Source: Pollenia angustigena
Taxonomy: Eukaryota; Arthropoda; Insecta; Diptera; Polleniidae
NCBI GenBank assembly: GCA_930367215.1
Contig: OV884057.1
Location: 199,691,621-199,755,620, forward strand
DNA length: 64,000 nt
Direction: 5' to 3'
Positions 32,640 through 43,529 of the stretch are shown in pieces. A program made the position numbers and the translations under genes. The notes under the pieces were generated by a model. The model was not told where the DNA came from and searched no databases. It saw only the letters and a list, made by a program, of their open reading frames with translations. Positions within the stretch are counted from its first letter, which is position 1, and the number at the start of each line of letters is the position of its first letter.

Positions 32640-32945
32640 AAATTATAACAAGGCTTTAAAAGGTAAATAAGTATGGGTAAAAATTAGAGACAGTCGCTGA
32701 AGACTAGCTGAACTTCAATGGCGAACTATTCCGGACTATACGCGATATAAATATATAACAACCTGGCCCCTATCATTCCTGGGGTCTATAGAAAACACAT
32801 TTCAACATGCACTTGGACAGACAAGCCGACGGACGGATAGACGGACATCGTTAAAGCAACACCGCTACTTTTAAGGATCCAGAATATATAAATATATGTA
32901 AATATATTTTACCTTTCCACCTGCTTTAAAGGATATAAAAAATAT
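32640..32945 (+). repeat. DINE-like fragment, family 3
   Basis: ACCTGGCCCCTATCATTCCT, AACACATTTCAACATGCACT, GACGGACGGATAGACGGACA and GATCCAGAATATATAAAT match 4800-5080. Both tips are missing or diverged. Confidence 0.55.
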
Positions 32946-33644
32946 AACTTTTTTTTAATTTAACTGAATTTTTAATTGCCAAGAAAAATCAATCTTTTTC
33001 TTAAGCATGCCAAGCTTTTTGTCAATTTTGATCTGGCAAGCCTAATAATTATAAGTTTTCCATTGCTGTTTTTGTAAGGCATATTTATTTCACTTTTTGG
33101 CATATTCCTTTTTCTGAGCTGCTTTCCTTGCATATAGTGAAATTTTTGAGCATATTGAACACTTTCTTTGTTTATAAACATTGTAAAATTAAAAACTATA
33201 AAAACGATTCTAACTATTTATGTTTAAACTTTTTTCTTTTTGCCAAGACATTTTAATTTAAATATATCAGATTTATTATTTTCAAAATTTCCTCCTCTTT
33301 TCCATCTCTATCGCACTTTCTAATTGTAACACTCTGCAAGTTCTTTAATTAAGTACAGGAAAAAGTAGGAGTAATTTAATGTGACAATAAATTATACAGA
33401 TATGAATGAGTAAGCACAGGTACTTACGAAGTACATATGTATGTTCATTGTACAAACATAAATTATATGAAATATACACGTGTTGACACAAAACATAATA
33501 CATATGCATTAATTTAGGTAACTAGACATGAGGCAGAAGTATAAATATTAGATAGTTATTATTGCACAGTAACTACTAGAGTATGCACAACTACACATAG
33601 TGTAACTAAAATAAACAAACTGCAGAACTGAACTTTTCATATCG
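32946..33644. other. AT-rich spacer
   Basis: No supported feature. The 69-aa minus-strand frame at 32972-33181 has no recognised motif. Confidence 0.4.
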
Positions 33645-33870
33645 TACCCTCTATATAGTAAATATACACAAATCTCTGACGATTTAATAATAATGTGCTT
33701 ACAGACGTTTGCAGAGTATTCAACGAAGCATACATTTTTCGTAAATTCTCCAAACGAAAATGATGTGGGTCTTTCAGTCTCAAATGGTTGATATCTCCAT
33801 TGTTATGCTACTGGTTTGTTGTGATAAGTCCGTCCGTCCGCCCGTCCGTCCGTCTACATGATAGTCACTT
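33645..33870 (+). repeat. diverged DINE-like fragment with (GTCC)n core
   Basis: CGTACCCTCTATATAGTA is followed, 180 bp on, by GTCCGTCCGTCCGCCCGTCC GTCC, the GTCY core seen in DINE/INE-1-type elements. The flanking conserved blocks are weak, so the family is unassigned. Confidence 0.45.
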
Positions 33871-34404
33871 AGGCAGATGGCCATTTCTGCCATTACCACC
33901 TGAATAATACAAAAATAGACAACTACTCTTATGCAAACCTTCATGCATAATAATTGGTTTATTATCAGACCATTTTGTAAGTTTTATTAGAAAACAAAAA
34001 GCAACTTGGCAAAAATTTTTAATTTTGTTAAATCATAATTTAACATTAAAATACACTTGAAGCAAAAATATTAAGTTTAAAAAACGAGTTAATTTTTATT
34101 ACATACATTATTTTTGAATTTTGGAATTTTTGTAATGCCCAAATAAAGAAGCCGCCACCTTGGCTAACAAACTGCTAACTATGACATAAGATGGATGGTT
34201 AACACTGTACACTGAACACATACATGTTGGGTGCAAAAAGAAAAATGAAGATGAATTACAACATGCCAGTTGGTTGTATGTCTTAACACATCATTAATTT
34301 ATTATTTAATTAATATTGTTTAATTAACTCCTTGGCAATACCAGTGTGGTCTATCAATATTTTTTCCCCTTACATATCCTTTAAAAAAAGAAAGGTTTCT
34401 GCAT
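33871..34404. other. AT-rich spacer
   Basis: No supported feature. Confidence 0.45.
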
Positions 34405-34419
34405 ATACTCACTTTATAT

Positions 34420-36154
34420 TTTATTTTATTATTATTTATTAATAGATATTTAAATTGTATATATGTACATATTCATTAATTTACAATATTTGTTATCTAT
34501 ATTTGGCATAACATGAATGTTGTGAGCCAGATTGGCACAATACTGGGTATTTTAATTTTTATATTTTTTAATTCATTTAATATAAAAAGTTTAAAACATT
34601 TTTTTTTTTTTTTTTTTTAAATTTAAAACAAAATTATTCTTGTAAAAGGAAGACTAAATTTCAAATTCATTTATTATTAGTTTACGATATTTTGAATATG
34701 ATTCTATGTATTTGTATAAGGAGCAAAAATTAGATCCATTCAGAAGGTTTAGCACCTCAATCATACTAAGTTGATATTTTCCAAATAATTTTAGCCTTAA
34801 TTCTTTATAAATTGGACAAACACCAATAAAGTGGTAGGTATTCTCAGATTCATCTAAATTGCAGATAGTGCACGTGTCTATTGGGTTGTTACTATAGGAT
34901 CTGGCATTTAATTGAAGTAATCCTCCTCTGGCTTTAATTAACAGACAAGTAATGCGGGATGAAAAATTTTCAGCAATCAGAGGTGTAACATTGTGGTTCA
35001 GTTGGCAATAAAGATCATGGTGTTGGGAACTTGTTGCGCTTAATACATTTTCTTCACGTTCTTTTATTTCTAATAATTTTAGTATCATTTCCGAATGGTT
35101 GCAAAGTGGTGAATTAGTATTATCAGGTGTATATTGAAGACGTTGGCAGAGACTGGACCACTCATTTGCCCAGTAAACGTTTTGTGCTATAATTGCCTCT
35201 GCTAAAATGCGTGGTAATCTATGTTGATCCATTTTTAAAACTTTATTTACGTAGGAGAAGTGCAGTTTTAAAGTTGAAAGAAATAACGAATTTAGACCGG
35301 TTTCTAAATATAACATATAATTAGGCGTTGTAGTTGGTAAATATAACATTTTTTTAATAAAAAAACGAAACAGCTTTTCTACTTCATCAAATTTTTCGTA
35401 GCCCCAAACTTGTGCAGCATAAAACATAATTGAACGAGAAGCAGCATGAAATATTTTCAGTTTATTAGTTTTTGAAATTTGTGGGTGATTAATATATTTT
35501 GACCAGGTTGTGTTGATTGCCAATTTGGATGCAGCCAATTTAGTTATTAAATATTTCTTAAAAGACAAATTATATGTAATATCTACACCAAGATATTTAT
35601 AATTGTTAACGATTTCAATATTATCATCACCAAAATTCCAATTTAAAAGACTTGAAATTCTTGTTCCCGAACGAAACACCATAACTTTTGATTTGTTTAA
35701 GTTAACTGTCAAGCTCCACCTTAAACAGTAATGGTATAGTGCATCGATCATGGTTTGTAGCTCAGTTGGTGACTCAGACAAAATAACAATATCGTCGGCG
35801 TAAAGCAGGATTTTCACAGTTGTACCAGCAACATTTACCCCTCCAGGGAGTACATCAACAAGATCATTAAGATATAGTGAAAATAGTATCGGGCTTAATA
35901 TACATCCTTGTTTAACACATACATCAACAGAGAACGGCTCTGAAAAAGTGCTGCCGTCCCAAATACGGCTTTCGGTTTCATCATATGCATTCTGCAAAAT
36001 ACGAATTATTTTGGAAGACAGTCCAATACAGGAGAGCTTATAAAATAAACTATTTCTAGGAATAGTGTAAAATGCACAGGAGAAGTCTACAAAAAAGGCA
36101 TAAGTATTTTTTCCATTTAGTTCATTTAGTTTTACAATGTTTACCAAGTTGAAA
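34420..36154 (-). mobile_element. 5'-truncated non-LTR retrotransposon insertion (LINE-C) with 15-bp target duplication
   Basis: ATACTCACTTTATAT flanks the insertion exactly at 34405-34419 and 36155-36169. On the minus strand the inserted DNA begins inside the reverse transcriptase and ends in an A/TAA-rich tail (complement of TTTATTTTATTATTATTTAT at 34420-34440), with a second A run (complement of the T run 34600-34618) soon after the stop codon. An exact target duplication, a truncated 5' end and an open reading frame together indicate a comparatively recent target-primed insertion. Confidence 0.85.
34654..36153 (-). CDS. non-LTR retrotransposon reverse transcriptase, C-terminal two thirds (open)
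   Basis: About 500 residues without a stop. Reverse transcriptase motifs appear in order: A, YAFFVDFSCAFYTIPR; B, VKQGCILSPILFSLYLNDL; C, LLYADDIVIL with the YADD catalytic pair; D, LTVNLNKSKVMVFR; then YKYLGVDI. The thumb and C-terminal region (SIMFYAAQVWGYEKFDEVEK, FIKKMLYLPTTTPNYMLYLE) ends in a Cys-x2-Cys...His-x4-Cys motif, CTICNLDESENTYHFIGVC. The endonuclease and the start of the reverse transcriptase are missing because the copy is truncated. The GTG at 36160-36162 lies in the flanking duplication and is not a start. One oddity is Y for D in motif A (AFYTI), which may impair or not reflect the usual AFD. LINE-B (20155-20930) is an older relative. Confidence 0.9.
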   Translation of the reverse strand, partial: FNLVNIVKLNELNGKNTYAFFVDFSCAFYTIPRNSLFYKLSCIGLSSKIIRILQNAYDETESRIWDGSTFSEPFSVDVCVKQGCILSPILFSLYLNDLVDVLPGGVNVAGTTVKILLYADDIVILSESPTELQTMIDALYHYCLRWSLTVNLNKSKVMVFRSGTRISSLLNWNFGDDNIEIVNNYKYLGVDITYNLSFKKYLITKLAASKLAINTTWSKYINHPQISKTNKLKIFHAASRSIMFYAAQVWGYEKFDEVEKLFRFFIKKMLYLPTTTPNYMLYLETGLNSLFLSTLKLHFSYVNKVLKMDQHRLPRILAEAIIAQNVYWANEWSSLCQRLQYTPDNTNSPLCNHSEMILKLLEIKEREENVLSATSSQHHDLYCQLNHNVTPLIAENFSSRITCLLIKARGGLLQLNARSYSNNPIDTCTICNLDESENTYHFIGVCPIYKELRLKLFGKYQLSMIEVLNLLNGSNFCSLYKYIESYSKYRKLIINEFEI

Positions 36155-36540
36155 ATACTCACTTTATATAAACCTGTTAACTTATTGTTCGTTTTGTTTA
36201 AATAAAATATCTAAACATTTGTGTTGGTATTGTCTTTAATCCAGGGTATCAGTATATGTATTTTAATTTGCTTTATAGTTTCGAAGTTACTGAGAAAATA
36301 ATGGCAAATAGATTTTTATTTAAAGGTAGATTTAATTGCAAACCAGGGGACGATCGAAAATATAGTACACAATGAAAAAAATACCAATGTTAAATTAACA
36401 TGGCGCAATGTTGATTAAAAACCTTAGCAATTTTCTGCAAAAGTATGGACTTTATTTATAATAATACATCGAATTTTCAGAGTAGAATGATGACTTAAAC
36501 TTCATATGTACATCGGACCATTCTGCTGGTGTCTTTTAAT

Positions 36541-37724
36541 CAGTGTTAAAAAATATCACTAAATATCGTTCCTTGTGGAAAACACAAACGCTCATAGTGT
36601 TTGTGTAGTAAATCTTTAAAAAAAAAAATGATGTGATCTTCGAACACAAAAATAGTTCTGCACTTTTCCAACTTAACAAAATAATGAGAACATTTAATTG
36701 AGTTCTGTTTATAGCCTTTTTACACTGATCAACATCTAACATCTACCATCAATTTTCCACCATTTGCGAAAATGTTAACATCTTTCCATAAGAAATACAT
36801 AGGGCTAAAAACCAACATCTTTCAACATCTTTAAAAGATGTTTCTATCTCATTTTATTCCATTCTACATCTTTAGATTATTTTAGTGTCATCACTAGAAA
36901 AGTGGCAATAAGTTCTATTATTATTGTGGCATCACTGATAAAAAGAAATTTGTTTTGAAAGCAGCGTTGCCATTTGTCAAGTTTTATCTTTAATTGCAAT
37001 GTTTTTTTGTTAAGTATTTTTTATATTTTTAAACAAATTGAACTTCAAATACATTTTTGAGTTTTCTTTTTAAATTTGGCACTTTTGTGAGAAAAAATCA
37101 TTTTTAATTAAAAAAATTTTTTTTTTTCAAAAATGGTGACATTTTTGTTTGATGGTAGATGTTAGATGTGAGCAATGTAAACGAGTGTTTCACATTTTCT
37201 ACATCTTTGATGGTGGATGTTAGATGTTGATCAGTGTAAAAAGCCTATTAGGTTCGGATCAGCTCATTAGCGTTCGTTCGTTTTAGTTATGTTTAGCACC
37301 CCTTTGGCTGGAGAAAAGCCAAAATTTTTTTACAAAAACAAAATACGTACTAATACGAAAAAAACAAAAAGCCTGTCTAAAACTTTTACACAAACAAAAC
37401 ATGTGCACAATACACACACAAGCTATTCGTGCTGTGGTCGTGCAAATTGTAAGCAGCAACAACAACACTAGTGAAAAGTGTTGCAAACATTTTTTGTTTT
37501 CTCACTCCTTTATCAATGTTAAAAAAAAAACACTATAGACCAATAAAATATAATATAAGCCTACAAAACCATGACAATTGTTCTGTAAACGAAAAAAAGA
37601 ACACTATATAATACTCGTTACTTTCTCAAAAAATTTTCGTATACACAAACACTAACAAAATAGATATCGGTTCTGGGTGTGTGAGACGTACGCTAAATAA
37701 TTTTCTGTTTATTTTCGAACACTG
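36541..37724. mobile_element. hAT-like element, copy b, with 8-bp target duplication and nested MITE
   Basis: Its tips are CAGTGTT and AACACTG. Flanks are CTTTTAAT (36533-36540) and CATTTAAT (37725-37732), 7 of 8 identical. The related locus at 48236-48352 carries one copy of this target (complement reads CTTATAAT) and no insertion, which confirms the boundaries. CAGNG-type tips and an 8-bp duplication define hAT. It has no transposase and contains the MITE at 36712-37247. Confidence 0.8.
36712..37247. mobile_element. TTA-flanked MITE, family P1 copy b, inside the hAT-like element
   Basis: Ends TAGCCTTTTTACACTGATC and GATCAGTGTAAAAAGCCTA; TTA at 36709-36711 and 37248-37250. It matches 8153-8668 over its length with modest divergence. 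The hAT-like copy at 6430-7033 lacks it, so the MITE arrived after the hAT copies separated. Confidence 0.8.
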
Positions 37725-38177
37725 CATTTAATTGTGAGTGCTTTTTTAAACAAAGGGGAATACAATACAATAATATTCTCTCTTTGTCTTTCTGGTACCG
37801 GGGGTAAGTGTTTAGAATGATGAATTATGTGATAGTTTCAGTTATTTATTTTCATGTCAATGTAATTGCTCTAACTTTACTGGAATGTTTAATTAACATG
37901 AATTAAAGTTAAAAAAAAAACAATATCAGCGCAATGTACCAATATTCGTTGAATTCATGTCCCACCTTGATGTACCGTTAATGTGAAAACTCTTTAGCAC
38001 AATGTCAAGCTCCCAAAATGTTACAAATGCGCCGATTTTTATCGGTCACTTGTGCGCTAAGTTTGATAAACAAATAAAAACATCAACTTGAAAACTATTT
38101 ATACAAATTTTTGAAAAAATTTTCTATTTATTAAAATTAACAATTTATAGAAAATATTGCTTGTTTAAAACACAATA

Positions 38178-38656
38178 AGGGTTTTCATGATATCGCTTAA
38201 AATTGCCATTTTTGCAAATGGGCAAACTTGCGAGACTCGTTTAATGAACACCCTTTTTTATTTTTGTGTAATTTTAAAAAATAATGTCAGTTTGTAAGAA
38301 ACGTCAATACAAAAATAAACTAAAAACAAATGTAAAAATAAAAGTTGAAATATGTGATTTAAAAGTGAAATTTGTTTTTTAACAATGCAAAAAGTAAGCA
38401 AAAAACTAATTTGCTCAAATTATTGCAAGAATTTATTGTTTGTGATTTATAAACACTTGGATTTTTCATTGAAAACAACGGTAAGCATCAAAAACATCTG
38501 TTTGCGTAAATGCACAATTGAACAGCGCAAGTTTGAGAGTCAAAATTGTTGGGCAAATTTACGAAGTTTGTGTTAATAAATTCTCATATAATTTTTGACA
38601 GTTCATTTGCGAGGGTGTAAAAATGCGAGACTTTTAAGCGATACCATGGAAACCCT
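38178..38656. mobile_element. TA-flanked MITE with AGGGTTT.CATG ends
   Basis: The left end AGGGTTTTCATGATATCGCT and the complement of the right end, AGGGTTTCCATGGTATCGCT, differ at two positions. TA lies at 38176-38177 and 38657-38658. TTGCGAG and TTTTTGCA words repeat near both ends. The 63-aa frame at 38385-38576 lies wholly inside and has no recognised motif. Confidence 0.65.
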
Positions 38657-39067
38657 TAATTTGTCTGGGTTCACACTATGAAAGTTTTCTTTCAGAAAGT
38701 CTGAGTTTATTGGTGAGAGGGGAAGAGAACATGCTGTTTTTATTTAAAAAGTATATGTACACGCAGAGAAAAAACATGTTTACATATGGTCACCTCCAGC
38801 CAAACTATTTTTAAGAAAATTTTAAACATATTACAACCACTATTGCCAACTTTTTTTGAGCATTTCCCGCCAAATCGGACGTCAAAACCGCTAGAAACCG
38901 CTAAATATTTAATTTAGCGGGAATTTCTTTAAAAATACCGCTAAAACCTAAACATTTTTTAAAGTTTTATATAAATCAAGATATAGGCTGCTTTTTTAAA
39001 GGTATATGACTCTCAATTACGTTACATACTATGGTTTCCAACTTCCCTAGTCATTTTATTCTTAAAA

Positions 39068-39880
39068 GAAAATAAGTTAGAGTTATATATTCATCTATGC
39101 AAATCTTTGATACCCTCCACCTACAGTTAGAATATTTCCGAAGTGGGTTTATATGGGACATATGGGAAATTATGGGCTGATCTTCACAAAATGTGAACAA
39201 GTAATTTATAGTCTTATAAAACTTTGACTGACCAAATGTTATTATAATAGAACAAAGATTGAAAGCTTTACGGTTCTACGCGTTCTATAGCTTTTTTCGA
39301 GAGTATGCTTTATATTGGGCCTTTGGTAAGTTAAGGATTGATCTGTACGATAGTTGACAGTGTAAGTTCCAGTCATATAAAACTGTGACAAACCAAAATT
39401 TAAAAAAACCATTATTTTTTAGGGCTTTAGACGTTCTGTTTTCCAAGAGAAGGTTTTATATAGGGCCTATGGTAAAATATGGACTGATAATCACGAAAAT
39501 TGACAGCGTAATTTCTAGCCATATTAAACTGTGGCGGACCAAATTTATTACAATAGCATTATTTGTTACGTTTTTAGGCACACTAGAGGTTTTTTCCTAT
39601 CGATAATTATGGACCAATTTAACATTATGATTTTTAGTCATATCTAACGAATTTGTGCATAATCTTATATCAATATGTGCATTCCGCCACTAGTTATGTT
39701 AGTTTTTAGGGTGGTTGTTCCACATTTTAATTTATAGCAATTTCCTTTTGAACCGATTGTGCTGGACTGCAATCCCAAACTGCTTAGGTGAATTCTAAAC
39801 AATTTGATGCCAATATTTATATTCCCTTTTGAGTCGTTTGAAAGTGACAACAGACGCATAGACAGACGGAGATGCCTTAA
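39068..39880 (+). repeat. DINE-like element, family 1, old diverged copy
   Basis: ATAAGTTAGAGTTATATATT, TTTGATACCCTCCACC and several units with GGGTTTATATGGGACATATG or CACGAAAATTGACAG match 9791-10690, as do TTTGAACCGATTGTGCTGGA, CCCAAACTGCTTAGGTGAAT and AGACAGACGGAGATG near the end. The right tip is missing. It is more diverged than the other family 1 copies. Confidence 0.6.
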
Positions 39881-39983
39881 TGCGTGCTTAAAGTTGTGAA
39901 TTGTTACATACAGGTTTAACAAAATACTAACTAAAAATCGAAAAAAGTGTCATATACAATCTTCAGTTCACTAAAACTATCAG

Positions 39984-40116
39984 GGGTGTTCTGGAAATCG
40001 AAAACGCAAAATGCAAGAATTTGGTAGTTATTTTTAATACACTTTTAATCAAATTTTTATAATTTTTGCGACGTTTTAAATTCATGCGTTTTGCGTTTTC
40101 GATTTCAAGAACACCC
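39984..40116. mobile_element. 133-bp MITE with GGGTGTTCT ends
   Basis: GGGTGTTCTGGAAATCGAAA ACGCAAAATGCA is inverted at the right with about four mismatches. The interior is A/T-rich. Target duplication not determined. Confidence 0.65.
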
Positions 40117-41029
40117 ATGTATAAAAGTAATTAAAACCGTGAACATAAACCAGAAGTTTTTAGCCAGAAAAACAAAAAGAAAAAGTAAAAAAACTGTAAA
40201 TTTTAAATTTGAGAAAGGTTTTTGTAGCGAAAAGGAGCCGCTGAGAGTTCTTTGAAAATCGCTAGATTTCCCGCTTACCGCTACAACGTATTTTTCCCGC
40301 GATTGACATTTCAAAAACGCTAGATTTAGCGGGAAAATCTCTAAATTGGCAACAGTGCCTACAACCATATTATGGTTGAATTAGTCCCCAATCAAGAAGC
40401 CACAACCATACTTTGGTTGCCTCTAGCAAGTTATGGTTAAATATGATAATAATTTTTTTTTTAAAATTAGCAATACTATTTTCCTCTTTTCGAAGAGCAA
40501 CATGCTATGGTTGAAAACCAACCATGCTATTATAAGTGTTAAACATGCTTTAGTTATATTTAAGCATAACAAATTCGGAGGCAACAATAATATGGTTGTG
40601 GCTTTTTGATGGAGGACTAACTCAACCATATTATGGTTGACGGTGACAATAATATTGTTAAATAAATCCGAATATGTTTAAAATTGTCTTTAAAAATAGT
40701 TTTGTTGGAGGTGACCATATGTAAACATGTTTTTTCTCTGGATGTAGATATAACGTATGTTGTCAACTGAATTGTACGATAACGTAACGATTAAGAATTA
40801 TTGTGAATTATAACCTTAACTTTTCAATATTTGCTATTATTATATACTTGAATATGAAATACCTAATTTTTGTAAAAAAGCAAAAAGGTCACTTGTCGGA
40901 CAACCAGCCAACGGTGAACATCTTGAATAAAGTAATTCACTTGTACTCAATCTTACCAAAATTTTTATATTTTCTAACCCAAAATTATTCTTAATTCTAA
41001 TGCCACGTAAAGCAGACAAGAATCTAACA

Positions 41030-42139
41030 TAGGGCTGCCAGAAGTTTGAACCTATCAACCAGGACACATAGAAGAAATGGATAAAAAATTACACCAACAA
41101 AAAAATTTTTTTAATACATGTGTATGTATATGTAAAAACCATCCATTTTTAATTTTTAAATCCAAAAATATATGAGGCTATTAGCGCAGAAGTGGTGTAA
41201 CCCACAATTTAATTTGGTTACGTTTCTGGTGTAAGAAATGTTCTTTAAAGTGCAATAGTCGAGTTAGTCAACTGTTTGTATCCGAAACAGATGGCGCTAG
41301 AAACATTGTGTTGCAAACCAAGAACAGTGCAAGAGTAGTGTTAACTCCTCATTATCTCATAGCCTCATATACAAAAAAAAATTACGTGTACTTCATGTAC
41401 ATAAAAATGATGAAACATAATAAAAAGTTGAGCTTTAAATGTTCTAAACTAAAATACTGTTCAGAAGATCACTTTTTCTAGAACTTAATTTCTGTCTTTG
41501 ATATAGTTATAAAACAGGCAGCATGTCATATTAAAATAAAACTTACATTGAATAATACTCTCCAGTGTTTCAGTCTTTAACGAGTTTATTTCTTAAGTCC
41601 ATTGAGCAGACTAAGTACTTAACTTGAAAAAATCAAAATCATTTGATTTTTCTTCAACCAACTCGGCAACTGTCAAACTCATCAATTGACAAAGCCATAC
41701 ACGCTTTGATTTGGACAGCAACCGACGCAGTTGACAATTGAATTGAAAAGTTTATGGGCTGCTTTAGAGAAAGCCATTTGTTGTCGGTTTCCGATTACTT
41801 ATAAAAGTTGTTTACACGGTATAACTTTTTACAGCAACTAGTTGAAACAAAATTTGAAAGAAGTACGAGTCTCATCTAATATCATTGCAAGCTTTTAATT
41901 AAACGACGTTTACACCACATCACAGTTGAATTTAATTAAAATTCTTTATACAATTGCCTTAAGTTAGCAGTTTTATAACAGAAATCTTAAACTTTGTTAA
42001 CAACTAAAACCAGCAAAAAACAAATTTTTTGTCTTGACCTGTTCAAAAAACCAGGACAATTTAATAGTGGACCAGGACACCAGGACAAGTAGTCTAAAAC
42101 CAGGACAATCCTGGAAAACCAGGACGTATGGCAGGCCTA
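41030..42139. mobile_element. hAT element (non-autonomous) with perfect 8-bp target duplication
   Basis: ATCTAACA flanks both sides exactly (41022-41029 and 42140-42147). The tips are TAGGGCTGCCA and, complemented, TAGGCCTGCCA. ACCAGGAC and CCAGGACA words recur near both ends, notably five times at 42040-42125. Short TIRs and an 8-bp duplication identify hAT. There is no transposase frame. The exact duplication suggests a recent insertion. Confidence 0.85.
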
Positions 42140-42179
42140 ATCTAACAGCAAACTAACTGGGCACTAGCAAGTTAAGCGT

Positions 42180-42270
42180 ATCGTACATCCAATTTATGTC
42201 ATTCCTACCCTTCGCTCGCAACTTAGCCAACTTATCTGCCCATCTCAGCCATAGCAATTATTCTAATCTT
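42180..42270 (-). pseudogene. possible RNase H C-terminal fragment of a LINE
   Basis: One minus-strand frame reads LLWLRWADKLAKLRAKG followed by RNDINWMYDTLNLL. The ADKLAKLRAKG part resembles the GNEKADELAKxGA end of LINE RNase H domains. The preceding catalytic histidine region is not recognisable, so this is tentative. Confidence 0.3.
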
Positions 42271-42289
42271 GTTCATTGGTAAAATTTGC

Positions 42290-42695
42290 AAATTATAAAA
42301 AATTTTGCTAAAATTTACTATTTAGAGGATTTTGCCAGAAATTATTTTTTATAGGATACTTGGTTAAGAAACTTATTAAGAAAATTTTGCTATAATAACC
42401 TTTTTATAGAAAATTGTGCTAAAATTAACTTTTTATAGAAAATGTTATTAAAAATTACTATAAATAGAAAATTCCGATAAAATTTACTTTTTATTAATCT
42501 GTACCATTTATAGGAAATATTGTCAAAATTTACTTTTTATAGAAATTTTGTTAACACATATTCACTTTTAATAGGAAATTTTTTTAAAATTTACTAGTTA
42601 TAAAAAAATTTGGCTAAAATTAATTTTTTATAGGAAATATTGCTAAAATTAACTTTTTATATGAAATTATGTTAAAATGTATTTTTTATAAATTT
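42290..42695. repeat. minisatellite tract, AAATTTTGCTAAAATTTACT type
   Basis: About a dozen irregular units of 27-34 bp built on TTTTTATAGGAAATTTTGCT and AAAATTTACT. Related tracts lie at 51500-51963, 53716-54438 and 56235-56490. No protein is encoded. Confidence 0.7.
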
Positions 42696-42832
42696 TTTTT
42701 TTTTTTTTTTGTTTTTATTTATATTCCAAGTACAATTTTAATCAAAGATTATATAGGTCTCAGCGCCTTATAGGCATTATTGAGACGAGCTGGCAAACTT
42801 GCATAGGTGTACATTATAAGTTATTTTACTTA

Positions 42833-43466
42833 TGGCGATTTCTTTTCTGAGAAAAATGTTGCATTAATGTTACATGTTCTACAGTTTGTGTTCGTTTGTA
42901 CAAAAAATACAACTGTGGGAAAAATTTTCAAGTTCTTTTGTGAAAATGTTGATGAAAAACATGCAAAACATGTTACATGTTTTACCCTTACTTTTACTTA
43001 AGGGTTCATACTGCCCTGTTTTACAACTTTGGTACTTACTACTTTGTTTGTACAACCAATATTTTATTTTGTTTGTCATAATATTTTAAAAGTTTTGTCA
43101 AAAGATTGTTTAAAATTAAAATGGATAAAGATGAAAAAAACGGCATACTTCATTTTGAATTAAATCGTTTTTTTATTTTGGTGGAAAATTCTATGTATTT
43201 ATTATCGTTTTAAATTTGTTCAAGCAATAAGTGATGTCAATGTCTGTTTCCAAACCGTAAAGTAAGTGTGCAGCAAATAGTCGAATAGTTTTAAAAATCG
43301 CTAATGAACTACATTAATAATAAAAGTGTAATAGTTGTAAATAAAGGCAGCTAATTCTGTTCGATTGAAGTTGTACAACATGTAACACTTCGAGTGATTA
43401 TAGGTAACATGAAAAAGTGTTACATGCATATACTGTAGCATTTTTTTCTCAGAATAGAAATCGCCA
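42833..43466. mobile_element. TTA-flanked MITE, family P3
   Basis: The left end TGGCGATTTCTTTTCTGAG and the complement of the right end, TGGCGATTTCTATTCTGAG, differ at one base. TTA lies at 42830-42832 and 43467-43469. ACATGTT/AACATGT words repeat inside. Non-coding; the short frames at 42807-43089 are incidental. Confidence 0.75.
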
Positions 43467-43529
43467 TTAATTAAAATTTATTTTACAGAAAAAAAAGAAA
43501 GAAAAGAAAATAAAAAAGCATTTACAATA

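Larger units (their letters stand above)
36477..37803 (+). repeat. exon-like module, copy C, split by the hAT-like insertion
   Basis: The first half is 36477-36540 (TTTTCAG then AGTAGAATGATGACTTAAAC and CCATTCTGCTGGTGTCTTT), the second 37733-37803 (AACAAAGGGGAATACAATAC to the GTAAGTG at 37804). The part between is inserted DNA. TTTTCAG at the start and GGTAAGTG at the end look like splice acceptor and donor. Confidence 0.5.
36368..38010. mobile_element. foldback-type element related to 30855-32630, with module C and a nested hAT-like element
   Basis: Left part: ACACAATGAAAAAAATACCA and ATGTTAAATTAACATGGCGC. Right part: CTCTAACTTTACTGGAATGT, TTAATTAACATGAATTAAAG, then ATTCATGTCCCACCTTGATG. 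These match both halves of the outer element at 30855-32630. The hAT-like element at 36541-37724 splits it inside module C. The right boundary is approximate. Confidence 0.5.
38838..40357. mobile_element. hAT-like element with CACTATTGCCAA/TTGGCAACAGTG tips
   Basis: The tips CACTATTGCCAA and, complemented, CACTGTTGCCAA pair, and AAATTTAGCGGGAA-like words lie in both subterminal regions. Flanks ATTACAAC and CCTACAAC share 6 of 8 bases, consistent with an aged hAT duplication. It has no transposase and contains a diverged DINE-like copy and a small MITE. Confidence 0.55.
38759..40745. mobile_element. foldback element with ACCATATTATGGT motifs, copy 1 (contains later insertions)
   Basis: ACACGCAGAGAAAAAACATG and TTTACATATGGTCACCTCCA at the left are inverted at the right (GAGGTGACCATATGTAAACA then TGTTTTTTCTCTG). 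The palindromic word CAACCATATTATGGTTG recurs. The hAT-like element at 38838-40357 occupies most of the left interior. Two further copies are at 58722-59098 and 59092-59480. Confidence 0.7.

Noticed and set aside
36160..36162. GTG as start codon of the LINE-C frame
   Set aside because: It lies in the 15-bp flanking duplication; the element is 5'-truncated and the frame enters from host DNA.
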